Assembly: GCF_050942425.1 (NCBI RefSeq)
Contig: NZ_CP192063.1
Span: 3,658,001 to 3,722,000, forward strand
Reading direction: 5' to 3'
Source: Actinoallomurus sp050942425
Lineage (GTDB): Bacteria; Actinomycetota; Actinomycetes; Streptosporangiales; Streptosporangiaceae
Length of the DNA: 64,000 nucleotides
The position numbers and the translations under genes are program-made. Position 1 is the stretch's first letter. Each line of letters opens with the position of its first letter. Under the pieces are notes generated by a model. It did no database searches, had not been told where the DNA came from, and saw only the letters and a list, made by a program, of their open reading frames with translations. Below, in pieces: positions 43,004 through 52,349 of the stretch.

Positions 43004-44482
43004 TCACGCCATGCGGCGCGACAGCGCGGCCAGGACGTGGGCCGCGCCGCGCGTCGCCGGGTAGAGGTCGCGGTACAGGCCGTACAACTCGTCGTACGTC
43101 TCCCCGGCCGCCGGGTCGGGGGTGACGACGCCGGCGGGTGGGTTCCACTCGCCGGCGGACAGGCCCGCGGCCCGCCCGGCCAGCAGGGCGTCGCCGTAAC
43201 ACGCGCCGATCGTCACGGACGGCAGGACCTGCGGCTGTCCGAGCACGTCCGAGACGATCTGCGTCCACAGTCCGCCCTGAGTGCCGCCGCCCACCGCCAC
43301 CAGGCGCTTGGCCGCGCCGCCCGCGGAGCGCATCGTCTCCAGGTTGTGACGCACGCCGAAGGCCGTGGCCTCCAGGGCCGCGCGGTACAGGTGCCCGCGC
43401 CGGTGACGCAGGGTCAGGCCCAGGATGAGCCCGCGCGCGTCCGGGTCGAACAGCGGCGTCCGCTCGCCGGCGAAGTACGGCAGCATCAGCAGACCGCCCG
43501 CCCCGGTGCCGGCCGCGCGCGCCTCCTCCGTCAGCTCGGCGTACGACCCTCCGGTCAGGTCCCGCAGCCAGCCGGTGACCGCTCCGGACGTGGCCATCCC
43601 GGCCGCCAGGTCGTAGGTGCCCGGCGTGACGCCGACCGTTCCCCACAGCTCCGGCCAGGCGCGCCGCTGCGCCAGGACCTCGATGAGGAACATCGTCGTG
43701 CCGTACATCACCATGACGTCGCCGGGGTCGGTCACCCCGACGCTGACCGCTTCGGCCCAGGCGTCGATGGTCCCCGTGACGACCGGCGTGCCCGGCCGCA
43801 GGCCGGTCCGCTCCGCCGCCGACGCGGTGACCGTGCCCGCGATCTCCCCGGGCCAGCGGAGCGGCGGCAGCTCCAGGCCGGGCGCGATCTCCGCCGCCCA
43901 GCCGTCGATCCAGGCGTGCTCCCGGCCGTCGTACAGCGGTGTGCATTGGCTCGCGGAGTGGTGGTCGAGGACGTACGCGCCGGTGAGCTCGTGCACGAGA
44001 AAGGAGCTGGCCATGAAGAGCCGGCGCGTCCGCTCCCAGAGGCCGGGCTCGTGCCGCCGGAGCCAGGCCAGTTTCGGGCCGACGGCCTGGGTGGTCAGCG
44101 GGGATCCGCCGCGTTCGACGATCGCCTCGGCGCCGTACCGGCGGGTGAGCTCGTCGATCTCGGCGACGGCGCGCGTGTCGACGCCGTACAGGATCGCCGG
44201 CCGCAGCGGGTCGCCGGCGGCGGAGGCCGGCAGCGCGCACGGCCCGATCCCGCTGACGCCCACCGCCGCCACCCGCGCCGCGTCGTGCGAGGCGAGGAGT
44301 TCCCGAGTGACCTCCCGGAACCCGGACCACCACACGTCGCGGGCGTCGTGCTCGGCCCAGCCCGGCTGTGGGCTCGACACGGTGTGCTCACGGACCGCGG
44401 TCGCGACGACCGTCCCGTCGGGAGTGGCGAGCACCCCTTTGGTGCTCGACGTGCCGACGTCCACTCCGAGCAGAAGCTCCAT
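43004..44482 (-). CDS. FGGY-family pentulose kinase (xylulokinase/ribulokinase-like)
   Basis: A 492-residue sugar kinase. The N-terminal phosphate-binding loop is LLLGVDVGTSSTKGVL; the second domain has the ATP-binding motifs TGTIDAWAEAVSVG, MYGTTMFLI and VGGGTQGGLWTQIVSDVLG (FGGY signature region). Length and motifs fit xylulokinase-like FGGY enzymes. It phosphorylates a ketopentose in the cytoplasm. As the last gene of the isomerase/GH172/ABC operon, D-ribulose is the expected substrate if the isomerase makes it from D-arabinose; D-xylulose and L-fuculose cannot be excluded by eye. Confidence 0.88.
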   Translation of the reverse strand: MELLLGVDVGTSSTKGVLATPDGTVVATAVREHTVSSPQPGWAEHDARDVWWSGFREVTRELLASHDAARVAAVGVSGIGPCALPASAAGDPLRPAILYGVDTRAVAEIDELTRRYGAEAIVERGGSPLTTQAVGPKLAWLRRHEPGLWERTRRLFMASSFLVHELTGAYVLDHHSASQCTPLYDGREHAWIDGWAAEIAPGLELPPLRWPGEIAGTVTASAAERTGLRPGTPVVTGTIDAWAEAVSVGVTDPGDVMVMYGTTMFLIEVLAQRRAWPELWGTVGVTPGTYDLAAGMATSGAVTGWLRDLTGGSYAELTEEARAAGTGAGGLLMLPYFAGERTPLFDPDARGLILGLTLRHRRGHLYRAALEATAFGVRHNLETMRSAGGAAKRLVAVGGGTQGGLWTQIVSDVLGQPQVLPSVTIGACYGDALLAGRAAGLSAGEWNPPAGVVTPDPAAGETYDELYGLYRDLYPATRGAAHVLAALSRRMA

Positions 44483-44507
44483 CCCGTTCCCCTTCGCGTG
44501 AATCGGC

Positions 44508-44540
44508 GGGGCTCGCCGGTTCCCTGAACCGGCGAGCCCC
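44508..44540. promoter_or_regulatory. Intercistronic hairpin between binding-protein and kinase genes
   Basis: GGGGCTCGCCGGTTC (44508-44522) and GAACCGGCGAGCCCC (44526-44540) form a perfect 15-bp stem with a 3-base loop. It lies in the only sizeable gap of an otherwise overlapping operon, 26 bases before the kinase start, and could be a partial terminator or an mRNA-stabilising stem. Confidence 0.65.
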
Positions 44541-44551
44541 GGTGCGGCCGG

Positions 44552-44701
44552 CCGTACGACCGGCCGCGTTGTCAGTGCTGTCCTCCGTCAGCCGTCAGCC
44601 GTCAGCCGTACGACCGGCCGCGCCGTCGGTGGCGCTCCGCGTCAGCCGCCGTCCGTACGACCGGACGCGTGGTCAGTGGCGCTCCGCGTCAGCCGCCGGC
44701 C
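44552..44701. repeat. Degenerate tandem repeat, about three copies of ~50 bp
   Basis: CCGTACGACCGG with a following GCG begins at 44552, 44606 and 44653, each followed by a similar GTC.GTG...CTCCG.GTCAGCCG tract. The last copy runs into the final codons of the binding-protein gene. Confidence 0.65.
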
Positions 44702-45681
44702 TTCCCGGACATGTCGTACTGCTTGTACAGATCCGCCGCGTTGTCCTTCGTCACCTGCGTCGTGTGCAGGACCTGCTTCTTGGGGACCGGCCTGCCGTGG
44801 GCGATGGCGTCGGCGGTCTCGGCGGCCTCCTTCGCGGCGGTCGGGTAGACGAACGTGCTGGACAGCTCGCCCAGCTGGACGGCCCGGATTCCGCCGTCCG
44901 GGATCGCCAGGCCGTCGATGCCGATGAACTTGATCTGGCCCTCGCGGTGCTGGGCCTTGGCGGCGAGGTACGCGCCGAGCGCCATCGGGTCGTTGTGCCC
45001 GTACACCAGGTCGATCTTGGGGTACCTCGAGAGCCACTGCTGCATGACCGGCACGGCGTCGTCCTTGAGCCACTTGGCCTCGCGGTCCGCGATGATCTTG
45101 ATCTTGGGGTTCGCCGCGATGGCGTCGCGGAAGCCCTTGTCGCGGTCGATCTGCGGCTGGTCGGACAGGATGCCGCGCAGCTCCACGACGTTGCCGCCGT
45201 TCGGCAGTTCTTTGGCCGCCTCCTCGCCGGCCTTCTTGCCGATCTCGTAGTTGTCGCCGCCGATGAAGGACGTGTAGCAGTCGGTGTTGACGCTGCGGTC
45301 GAGGATGATGACGGGGATCTTCGCCTGGCACGCCTGCTGCACGGCCGCGGTCAGCGGCGCGGGCTCGTTCGGCGAGACGATGAGCACGTCCACCTTCTGC
45401 TGGATGAAGCTCTGTACCTGGCTGACCTGCGTCGCGCTCGACTGGTGCGCGTCGGAGATCGGCAGCAGCTTCAGTCCGGGGTGCTGTTTCACGAAGTACT
45501 TCAGCTGCAGGTTCAGCTGGGCGCGGTACGGCTCGGCGTTGTTGGACTGCGCGTAGCCGATGACGAATTCCTTCTTCCCGCCGGAGGTGGTGCCGCCGCT
45601 CGACGGGGCCTTCGACGCGCAGCCCGCGCCGACCACCGCCAGCGCCGCGGCCGCGGCGGCGTACCGAAGAACTGATCTCAC
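44689..45681 (-). CDS. Sugar-binding lipoprotein, ribose/pentose ABC type (RbsB-like)
   Basis: A 330-residue periplasmic-binding-protein-like domain with a lipoprotein signal (AAAAAALAVVGAGCASK, lipobox Cys22). Family motifs: KEFVIGYAQSNNAEPYRAQL, VDVLIVSPNEPAPLTAAVQQA, IPVIILDRSV, IGGDNYEIGKKAGE and VYGHNDPMALGAYLAA, as in ribose, galactofuranose and related binding proteins. The ATG overlaps the permease stop by four bases. Expected ligand here is a pentose released by the secreted GH172 enzyme. Confidence 0.9.
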   Translation of the reverse strand: MRSVLRYAAAAAALAVVGAGCASKAPSSGGTTSGGKKEFVIGYAQSNNAEPYRAQLNLQLKYFVKQHPGLKLLPISDAHQSSATQVSQVQSFIQQKVDVLIVSPNEPAPLTAAVQQACQAKIPVIILDRSVNTDCYTSFIGGDNYEIGKKAGEEAAKELPNGGNVVELRGILSDQPQIDRDKGFRDAIAANPKIKIIADREAKWLKDDAVPVMQQWLSRYPKIDLVYGHNDPMALGAYLAAKAQHREGQIKFIGIDGLAIPDGGIRAVQLGELSSTFVYPTAAKEAAETADAIAHGRPVPKKQVLHTTQVTKDNAADLYKQYDMSGKAGG

Positions 45682-46859
45682 TGTTCGTCTCCTTCTCGGG
45701 ATGAGGAACCTTGGGGTGAGGAACCTCGGGATGAGGAACCGACCAGGCGCCTGATCGGGGTGATGAGAGCGGTGAAGAAGCCGGGCCGCTGCAGCACGAC
45801 CGCCACGACGACGATCAGGCCCTTGATCACGAGCTGCCAGTTGTCGCTGACCGCGTTGAGCCCCAGGACGTTGTCCAGCAGCGTGAGGATCAGGGCGCCC
45901 ACGAACGTGCCGGCGATCGTGCCCCTGCCGCCCGCCAGGCTCGTGCCGCCGATGACGGCCGCCGCGATGGCGTCCAGCTCATAGGACTGGCCGGCCAGGG
46001 GGTCGGCCGAGGCGCTGTACGCGGCGTCGATCGGGCCCGCGAAGCCGGCCAGCATGCCGGACAGCACGAACACCGTGATCGTCACGGCCGTGACGTTGAC
46101 GCCCGACAGGCGGGCGGCGGTCGCGTTGCCGCCCACCGCGTACACGTGACGCCCGAAGCGCGTCCTGGAGAGGATCAGCTGGAAGACGACGCACACGACG
46201 ACCAGCGCGAGCACCGGATAGTAGATCCCCTGCCCGAGGACGCCGGTCAGCACGTTGTGCCCCGGTGTGCCGAGGCCCTGGAACGCCGCCGCGTGCGGGG
46301 TGAGATGGCCCTGGTCGTTCACCACCTGGGTGCCGACGCTGACGTTGTCGCTGTACTGGCGGTCGAGGCCACGGACGACCGACAGCATCGCGAGCGTCAT
46401 CACGAACGACTGGATGCGGAACCACGTCGAGCCGATGCCGTTGCACAGCCCGAAGAACGCGCCGACCAGCATGCAGATCGGCACGATCTCCCACGGCGTC
46501 AGGTTGTGATGGACGAGCATCATCGCCGAGACCATCGAGCCCATGCCGAGGATCGAGCCCACCGACAGGTCGATGCCGCCGGTAAGGATCACGAGGGTCA
46601 CCCCGACCGCGAGGATGCCTCGCGAGGCGAACGCCCCGACCGCGTTGGTGAGGTTCGTCTGGTTCCAGAAGACCTCGCCCTTCGTGGCGAGCCCGAGTGC
46701 GATCACCAGCACGAGCCCGATGTAGCCCTGCAGCGAGCCGAGTATCGGCAGGAGCCGGCCGAGTCGTGTCGTCAGGTCCGGCCGGGCTCCTCCGATCGCG
46801 GTCCCGGCCGCGCCGTCCTCGCTCATCGGGCGCGCCCCCTTGTCCGTCGTCTCAGTCAT
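45678..46859 (-). CDS. Pentose ABC transporter permease, RbsC-like
   Basis: A 393-residue BPD_transp_2 family permease with about 8-10 hydrophobic segments (GYIGLVLVIALGLATKGEVFW, GILAVGVTLVILTGGIDLSVGSILGMGS, the family hallmark). The coupling-loop block is FGRHVYAVGGNATAARLSGV, and a late AIAAAVIGGTSLAGGRGTI block fits RbsC. It overlaps the ATPase gene by eight bases and the binding-protein gene by four. Confidence 0.92.
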   Translation of the reverse strand: MTETTDKGARPMSEDGAAGTAIGGARPDLTTRLGRLLPILGSLQGYIGLVLVIALGLATKGEVFWNQTNLTNAVGAFASRGILAVGVTLVILTGGIDLSVGSILGMGSMVSAMMLVHHNLTPWEIVPICMLVGAFFGLCNGIGSTWFRIQSFVMTLAMLSVVRGLDRQYSDNVSVGTQVVNDQGHLTPHAAAFQGLGTPGHNVLTGVLGQGIYYPVLALVVVCVVFQLILSRTRFGRHVYAVGGNATAARLSGVNVTAVTITVFVLSGMLAGFAGPIDAAYSASADPLAGQSYELDAIAAAVIGGTSLAGGRGTIAGTFVGALILTLLDNVLGLNAVSDNWQLVIKGLIVVVAVVLQRPGFFTALITPIRRLVGSSSRGSSPQGSSSREGDEQ

Positions 46860-48432
46860 CGATCACTCCGGTGAGCACGGCCTGACGCGCCATGGCGGCG
46901 GCGAGGATGTCCTCCTGCGTCGCCTTCGGCCCGTCGGCCGGGTCGCGGTGGAATTCCCCGGTGATCCGTCCCTCGCAGAGCACGAGGATCCGGTCGCACA
47001 TGGCGAGCAGTTCCGGGAGCTCGGAGGAGACCACCAGGAGCGCGGTCCCCGTTGCGGCGAGCCGGCTCATCAGGGCGTGGATCTCCGCCTTCGCCCCGAC
47101 GTCGATGCCGCGTGTCGGCTCGTCCAGCAGCAGCATCTTCGGCTCGGTCAGGAGGCACTTGGCGAGCACCACCTTCTGCTGGTTGCCGCCGGAGAGGTTG
47201 TTCACGATCGTGTTCGGGCCCGGCGTCTTGACCCGGAGCTCGCGGATCTTCTCGGCCACGGCCGCGCGTTCGCGCCGCCGGTTCACGAACAGCCGGGTGA
47301 ACCTGCCGAGCGCCGCGAGGCTCGTGTTGAACGCCACCGTGTTGGTCAGGACGAGGCTCTGCGCCTTGCGGTCCTCGGCGATCAGCGCCAGGCCACGCCG
47401 GATGGCGTACTGCGGCGAGCGCGGGCGGTAGGGCCGGCCGCCCAGCTCGATCCGTCCCCGGACCCTTCCGTACGCGCCGAACAGCGCCTCGAGGATCTCG
47501 CTGCGGCCCGCCCCCATCAGCCCCGCCAGCCCGACGATCTCTCCCGGGCGTACGGCCAGGTCGATGTCGTGCAGGGCCGTACGGCCACCGTCGGGGGAGA
47601 GGCCGAGCCCCGCGACCCTGAGCCGGACGCCGTCGTGGCGCCCGTCGGGACGGGGGTCGCCCGCCGAGGGTTCGGCGGGGTCGCGCGGGAACAGGTCGCC
47701 GAGCGGGCGGCCGACCATCATCTGGATCAGTTCGGGCCGGGTCGTCTCCGCCATGGCACGGCGCCCGATGTACGCGCCGTCGCGCAGCACGGTCACCGAA
47801 TCGGCGATCTCCTCCAGCTCCTCGAGCCGGTGCGAGATGTAGATGACGCCGACGCCCCGGCCGGTGAGGTCGCGGATCACCTGGAACAGCCGGTGTACCT
47901 CGGCGTCCGCCAGCGCGGAGGTGGGTTCGTCCATGACGAGGATCCGCACGTTCAGGCTGAGCGCCTTGGCCACCTCGATGAGCTGCTGCTCGGCGATGCG
48001 GCACCGGCCGACCTGCCGTCGCGGGCTCAGCCGCAGGCCCAGTCCCTCGAGCAGCTCGGCGGTCCGGGCGTGCAGGGCCTTGCGATCACGGGTGCCCCAG
48101 GGCGTGCGGGGTTCGCGGCCGAGGAAGATGTTGTCCGCGATGGACAGCTCCGGGACCAGGTTCAGCTCCTGATGGATCATCCCGATGCCGTGCCGCTGCG
48201 CGTCTTTGGGGGAGTGGATCGTCACCGGCTCGCCGCCCACCTCGATGACGCCCTCGTAGTCGGCGTGCACTCCGGCGAGGACGTTCATCAGCGTCGACTT
48301 GCCGGCGCCGTTCTCGCCGAGCAGCGCCGCCACCTCGCCGGCGCGCACCGACAGCTCGACGCCGGACAGCGCTCGTACTCCGGGAAAGCTCTTGGCGATG
48401 CCGCGCATCCGCAGCACGACGTCGTCGCTCAT
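46852..48432 (-). CDS. Pentose ABC transporter ATPase with two ABC domains, RbsA-like
   Basis: A 526-residue duplicated ATPase; ATG at 48432 overlaps the GH172 stop (ATGA). The first domain has Walker A LLGENGAGKSTLMNVL and Walker B ILVMDEPTSAL. The second has a degenerate Walker A (GLMGAGRSEILEALFGAYG), an intact LSGGNQQKVVLAKCLL signature and LLLDEPTRGID. This is the sugar (RbsA/XylG/MglA) type in which the second site binds rather than hydrolyses well. It drives uptake by the following permease and binding protein. Confidence 0.93.
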   Translation of the reverse strand: MSDDVVLRMRGIAKSFPGVRALSGVELSVRAGEVAALLGENGAGKSTLMNVLAGVHADYEGVIEVGGEPVTIHSPKDAQRHGIGMIHQELNLVPELSIADNIFLGREPRTPWGTRDRKALHARTAELLEGLGLRLSPRRQVGRCRIAEQQLIEVAKALSLNVRILVMDEPTSALADAEVHRLFQVIRDLTGRGVGVIYISHRLEELEEIADSVTVLRDGAYIGRRAMAETTRPELIQMMVGRPLGDLFPRDPAEPSAGDPRPDGRHDGVRLRVAGLGLSPDGGRTALHDIDLAVRPGEIVGLAGLMGAGRSEILEALFGAYGRVRGRIELGGRPYRPRSPQYAIRRGLALIAEDRKAQSLVLTNTVAFNTSLAALGRFTRLFVNRRRERAAVAEKIRELRVKTPGPNTIVNNLSGGNQQKVVLAKCLLTEPKMLLLDEPTRGIDVGAKAEIHALMSRLAATGTALLVVSSELPELLAMCDRILVLCEGRITGEFHRDPADGPKATQEDILAAAMARQAVLTGVIDD

Positions 48433-50876
48433 CGGATGCTCCATGCGCCGTAGGAGGCCGCGGACCACGCCGAGCCGACCGGGGTGAGGGTCACCGTGAT
48501 GACACGCCGTCCGGCGGTGACGCTCGCCGGCAGTTGGTAGGCGTCGTCGAGCCAGCGGTGCGTGGTGTTGCCGAGCGGCTGCAGCCAGTCCGGGAGCGGG
48601 TGGCCGTCGACGCTGACCCGGGCACGCTGGTACGCGGTGCTCTGATCACCGGTGCGCCGCAGGACGACGCCCTTGTTCGCCGGGTCGACCGCGAGCCGGA
48701 AGGTCACGGGTGCCGTGGTGGCCCGGGTGGCCGCGGTGAGCGCCGTACCGGTCCCCTCGAACGTCGAGCTCAGGTCCGCCACCGGGCCGGGGTCGGCGGA
48801 GGTGTAACCGTGCGCCTTCTCACTGGCCGGATCGCCCAGGGTGAGCGTGTCGGTGCTCCGGGTCGACGGCGTCGCGGCGCCGTACCAGAACGCGGTGGTG
48901 GAGTAGTTCGCCGCGACGTCGTCGACCGGCCCGTGCTCGATGCCGAAGGTGATCGCGGAACCGAACGGCACCGCGTCCCCGATCATCAGCCGGTACGCGC
49001 CGGTGCAGTCGGAGTCCGCCGCGCAGCCGGTCGTGGCGGTCAGGTGGGCCGGGTCGCCGTTGAACGGCTCGGTGTAGGTGTCGCGGTTGAAGTACCAGCC
49101 GCTCTGGTAGAAGTCCTCCGTTCCGGTGCCGTGGATCTGCGGACTGCGCGCGCCGTCCGTGTAGACGCGCTCGTCGCCTTCGAGGAAGCCGCGGTTGGCC
49201 GGGCCCTGCATGCTCGCGCTGACCCCGACGAACTTGCCCTGCCCGGTCGCCTGGAGGTACGGCCAGTCCGCGCCCTGCCGGGTGGCGCCCGAGCGCGACT
49301 GGGCGCCGAAGTAGCCGTCCCCGGTCACGGCCCGATGGGCCGAGGTCACGCGGGCCTCACCCGCGGTGACGGCGAGCGGCGAGCCGTTGTACAGCTCGAC
49401 GGTCGCGCCCTTCCGGTAGGGCATCGGCCACCAGGCGGTGTAGGCGTGCCCGGCCGGATCGATGCCGGTGAACAGGGAGCGCACCGGCGCGACCGCGAAG
49501 CCGGAGCCGAAGAACTCCCCGAGAGGAGAGTCGACCGTCCGCCGGCCGTCGAAGGTGATCCGCAGCCGCAGTCCCTGCAGCAGCTGCCGGGCGGTGCGTG
49601 CCCTGGCCGCCTGATCGGCGTCGAACGGGTAGGCGAATGTGCGGTCGCCCTGCCAGGTCTGGCCGGCGATGGCGTAGTGGTGCGCGGCCTCGTCGGAGGC
49701 GTTGCCGACGTCGACGGTGTCGGTGCGCTTCAGGCCGCCGCCGACATGGCCGTCGGCCCAGTAGGTGAACTCGTTGTAGTCCAGGTCGGAGGAGACGAAC
49801 GTGTTGGTGATGGTGAGCCGCGACTTTCCGGCGGTGACGCTCGCCGGCAGTTCGACCGACTCCTCGGCCCACTGCCCGGCACCGCGAGGCTCGGTCGGGC
49901 TCCACCGGCCGACCTCCTGCCCGTCGACCGACACCGTGGCGACCTGGTGTCCGATCTCCGGGTCGTAGCGGCGGGTGAGCCGGACACCGTCGTTGGCCGG
50001 GTCCACCGCGACCGTGAAGGTGCTGGAGCCGTTCCGGCCGAAGGCGCGGCCGTCGTCCCGCACCATCTTCGGGGTCACCTGCTCGGCCTGCGGAAGCGTC
50101 AGCCCCAGCGCGGTCAGCTCGCCCGAACCGGTCGTGCGCGCCAGGCGCGCCGTGGCACCGGGGGCGAGGTCCAGCGGCGTGCGCCGCGTGACGGCATGGG
50201 GCGACGCCGGCTTCGGATCCCGGGTCCCGGCGGCCCGCAGGGTCGCGATCACGTCCGCCGCCTTGTCGGACGGGTCGAAGGTGCTCACGCCGCGGTCGTC
50301 GGCGAACGTGCGGTACGTGACGTGGTAGAAGATCGGGTTGTGCTGGGTGGTGATCCGCATCGACCGGCGGAACGCCATCGGCACCTCGACGTAGACGCCG
50401 CCCGAACTCTGGTCGGCGTTGGCGACCAGCGGGTGGACGAACGGCGCGCCGAGTTTGCCGTCGACGAGGTCCTGCAGGGGAGCGTGCACGACGTCGTGCC
50501 CGTCCAGCGTGATGGTGATGTCCCCGGTGGCCCGTACGTCGCCGTTGTCGCGGGTGAACCAGATCGCGTCCACCTCGCCGGGCCCGGAGTGCTCGGCGAT
50601 CACGCATCCGTCGGCGGCGGTGCGCAGGCAGGAGTACCGGCCGTCGAAGCCGTCGTCGTTCCCGCCGGTCCGGTCGAAGCTGGAGAACTGCTGGGTCCGC
50701 ACCCCGCCGGTGAGTTCGGGGAGCCGGTCCAGGTGCCGGTAGACGTCCCAGCCGACCGGCCCCTTGGCGTCGGCCGAGGCCGGCGAGGAGGCGGCGCCGG
50801 CGGGGCCGGTGACGCCGACCAGCAGGCCGGCGACCAGCGCGCCGGCGGCCGGCAGGAGAATCGAGGGCCCTCTCAT
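48429..50876 (-). CDS. Secreted GH172 (DUF2961) glycosidase, candidate exo-D-arabinofuranosidase
   Basis: An 815-residue protein; ATG at 50876 overlaps the isomerase stop (ATGA). A signal peptide (SILLPAAGALVAGLLVGVTGPAGA) is followed by the N-terminal half of DUF2961 (SSFDRTGGNDD, GEVDAIWFTRDNGD, VPMAFRRSMRI) up to about 220. After an inserted beta-sandwich, the second half carries the conserved EGDE (near 564) and HGTGTEDFYQSGW (near 583), whose glutamates are catalytic in GH172. A second copy of the inserted sandwich forms the C-terminus. Known GH172 enzymes act on alpha-D-fructofuranosides or D-arabinofuranosides. The neighbouring isomerase and pentose importer favour D-arabinose release. 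Confidence 0.8.
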   Translation of the reverse strand: MRGPSILLPAAGALVAGLLVGVTGPAGAASSPASADAKGPVGWDVYRHLDRLPELTGGVRTQQFSSFDRTGGNDDGFDGRYSCLRTAADGCVIAEHSGPGEVDAIWFTRDNGDVRATGDITITLDGHDVVHAPLQDLVDGKLGAPFVHPLVANADQSSGGVYVEVPMAFRRSMRITTQHNPIFYHVTYRTFADDRGVSTFDPSDKAADVIATLRAAGTRDPKPASPHAVTRRTPLDLAPGATARLARTTGSGELTALGLTLPQAEQVTPKMVRDDGRAFGRNGSSTFTVAVDPANDGVRLTRRYDPEIGHQVATVSVDGQEVGRWSPTEPRGAGQWAEESVELPASVTAGKSRLTITNTFVSSDLDYNEFTYWADGHVGGGLKRTDTVDVGNASDEAAHHYAIAGQTWQGDRTFAYPFDADQAARARTARQLLQGLRLRITFDGRRTVDSPLGEFFGSGFAVAPVRSLFTGIDPAGHAYTAWWPMPYRKGATVELYNGSPLAVTAGEARVTSAHRAVTGDGYFGAQSRSGATRQGADWPYLQATGQGKFVGVSASMQGPANRGFLEGDERVYTDGARSPQIHGTGTEDFYQSGWYFNRDTYTEPFNGDPAHLTATTGCAADSDCTGAYRLMIGDAVPFGSAITFGIEHGPVDDVAANYSTTAFWYGAATPSTRSTDTLTLGDPASEKAHGYTSADPGPVADLSSTFEGTGTALTAATRATTAPVTFRLAVDPANKGVVLRRTGDQSTAYQRARVSVDGHPLPDWLQPLGNTTHRWLDDAYQLPASVTAGRRVITVTLTPVGSAWSAASYGAWSIR

Positions 50877-52282
50877 GACGCGTCTCCGAAACCGTCGAAG
50901 TCGACGTCGAGCAGCGCGCACACCGTACGCAGCTCGGCGACGTACTCACCGGGCACGGCGTGGATGTGGTTGGCCCCGAAACGGGACAGGAACTCGTCGG
51001 CGCCGACGCGCAGCCGGGCGAACGCGTGCGGCCACTCGTAGGTCGACTGCCGCATCATCGCCTCGTTCGTCGCCTCGTCGTACTGCTCGAACGCGCCGCG
51101 CATGACGTGCATCCGGTACCGCCCGTCGTGGCGGGTCAGCCGCGCGAAGGTCGCCTCGCCCGGTGCGGCGAGGTGGTGCACCGACGCGCCGCCGGCCGGG
51201 AAGTAGAAGACCTCCGGGTGGAAGTGGGTGCGGGCCAGGTTCTCCGCCGGGTCGGCGGAACGCGCGGCGTACCAGGTCGCGTGCTGGCCGGAGTTGCACA
51301 GGTCCCAGACGTCCTTGTCGGCGTGGTAGTGCCGGACGTCGGCGAACAGCACCGGATCGCCGGAGAGCAGCTTCAGGATCTGCATCGTCAGCGCGCCGTC
51401 CATGTCGGCCTCGGTGGCGGTGACGTGCGTCTCCTTCGCGCCCTCCCAGTCGTACGGGTCGTTGAGGAACGCCTCGGTGACGTCCATGGTCGTGAAGTGG
51501 GTGGTCAGCTCCGGCTGGCCCTTGATGCCGGAGAAGTCGAGGTTCCACTCCTCGATCAGCTCGCGCATCGCGTAGTAGGAGCGGATCTGGCGTTCGAGGA
51601 GCTCGGGGGTCAGCCGGTCACCGTCGTAGTGGACGTTGCCGTGCTTCTCCAGCCAGGCCCGCCCGGCGGCGACCCGGGAGGCGTCGGCCTTCTCGGCGCG
51701 CCGGACGATCTCCCACTGGTCGATCTCCTCGACGTCCACGCCGAACTGCCGCATCCACTGGTCGGTGTTGCCGACCGCCGTGTACATGCCCATCGGGCGG
51801 CCGCCGATCCGGCCGAACGTCGAGCCTCGCAGCCGGCGTACGGCCGTGGCGGCGCGGACCTGCGTGAGGATGCGGTCCTTGATCTCGGCGGGGTCGCCCC
51901 AGACCCGGGCGTGCACGCGGCCGACCTGGTCGAGGGCGCCGCCGCCGGCCAGCATGCCGACCATTCCGGGGTACTGCGGATCGATGTTGCCGACGAGCAG
52001 CAGCGGGCCCGGGGTGGCGTCCGCGGCGAGCATCGTGAAGTGCGGGAACGCCCAGACCGAGTAGTTGAAGATCGTCAGATCGGGCTGGTGGGAGGCGACC
52101 CACCGCGCCTCGGCCGTCGCGAGCTCGTTGGTCCAGACCGTCTCCCGCGCGACGACGACCTCGTGACCCTCCGCGCGCAGGACCTCGGCGAGGACACGTG
52201 TGGACTGGCCGACATGGTCGGCGACGTCGCGGGCGACGAAGTCACGCCCGTCGGACATGCTGAGTAGACCGATTCGCGCCAC
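50873..52282 (-). CDS. L-fucose/L-arabinose isomerase-family protein, candidate D-arabinose isomerase
   Basis: A 469-residue protein; the GTG at 52282 follows CGGAGG. It starts ARIGLLSMSDGRDF, with a Rossmann-like N-terminal domain (GHEVVVARETVWT, LTIFNYSVWAFPHFT). It ends with the isomerase C-terminal block ARLRVGADEFLSRFGANHIHAVPGEYV, which supplies a metal-site histidine in fucose isomerases. The middle part contains acidic residues (KGQPELTTHF, ATEADMDGALTMQILKLLSG) typical of the Mn-binding site. L-fucose isomerases also convert D-arabinose to D-ribulose. First gene of the operon. The operon lacks a fuculose-phosphate aldolase, which argues for the D-arabinose reading. Confidence 0.82.
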   Translation of the reverse strand: MARIGLLSMSDGRDFVARDVADHVGQSTRVLAEVLRAEGHEVVVARETVWTNELATAEARWVASHQPDLTIFNYSVWAFPHFTMLAADATPGPLLLVGNIDPQYPGMVGMLAGGGALDQVGRVHARVWGDPAEIKDRILTQVRAATAVRRLRGSTFGRIGGRPMGMYTAVGNTDQWMRQFGVDVEEIDQWEIVRRAEKADASRVAAGRAWLEKHGNVHYDGDRLTPELLERQIRSYYAMRELIEEWNLDFSGIKGQPELTTHFTTMDVTEAFLNDPYDWEGAKETHVTATEADMDGALTMQILKLLSGDPVLFADVRHYHADKDVWDLCNSGQHATWYAARSADPAENLARTHFHPEVFYFPAGGASVHHLAAPGEATFARLTRHDGRYRMHVMRGAFEQYDEATNEAMMRQSTYEWPHAFARLRVGADEFLSRFGANHIHAVPGEYVAELRTVCALLDVDFDGFGDAS

Positions 52283-52349
52283 GTCTTGACCTCCGAAAAT
52301 CGTTCCGGCCCTGTGGGGGGCCGGTTCACGGCCGGGTGCTGTAGAGTGC

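Noticed and set aside
43037..44527. Long plus-strand frame opposite the FGGY kinase
   Set aside because: Antisense shadow; kinase motifs on the minus strand are unambiguous.
48534..51041. Plus-strand frame of 835 codons opposite the GH172 gene
   Set aside because: Shadow with Gly/Arg/Val-rich composition; GH172 motifs and ATGA couplings support the minus strand.
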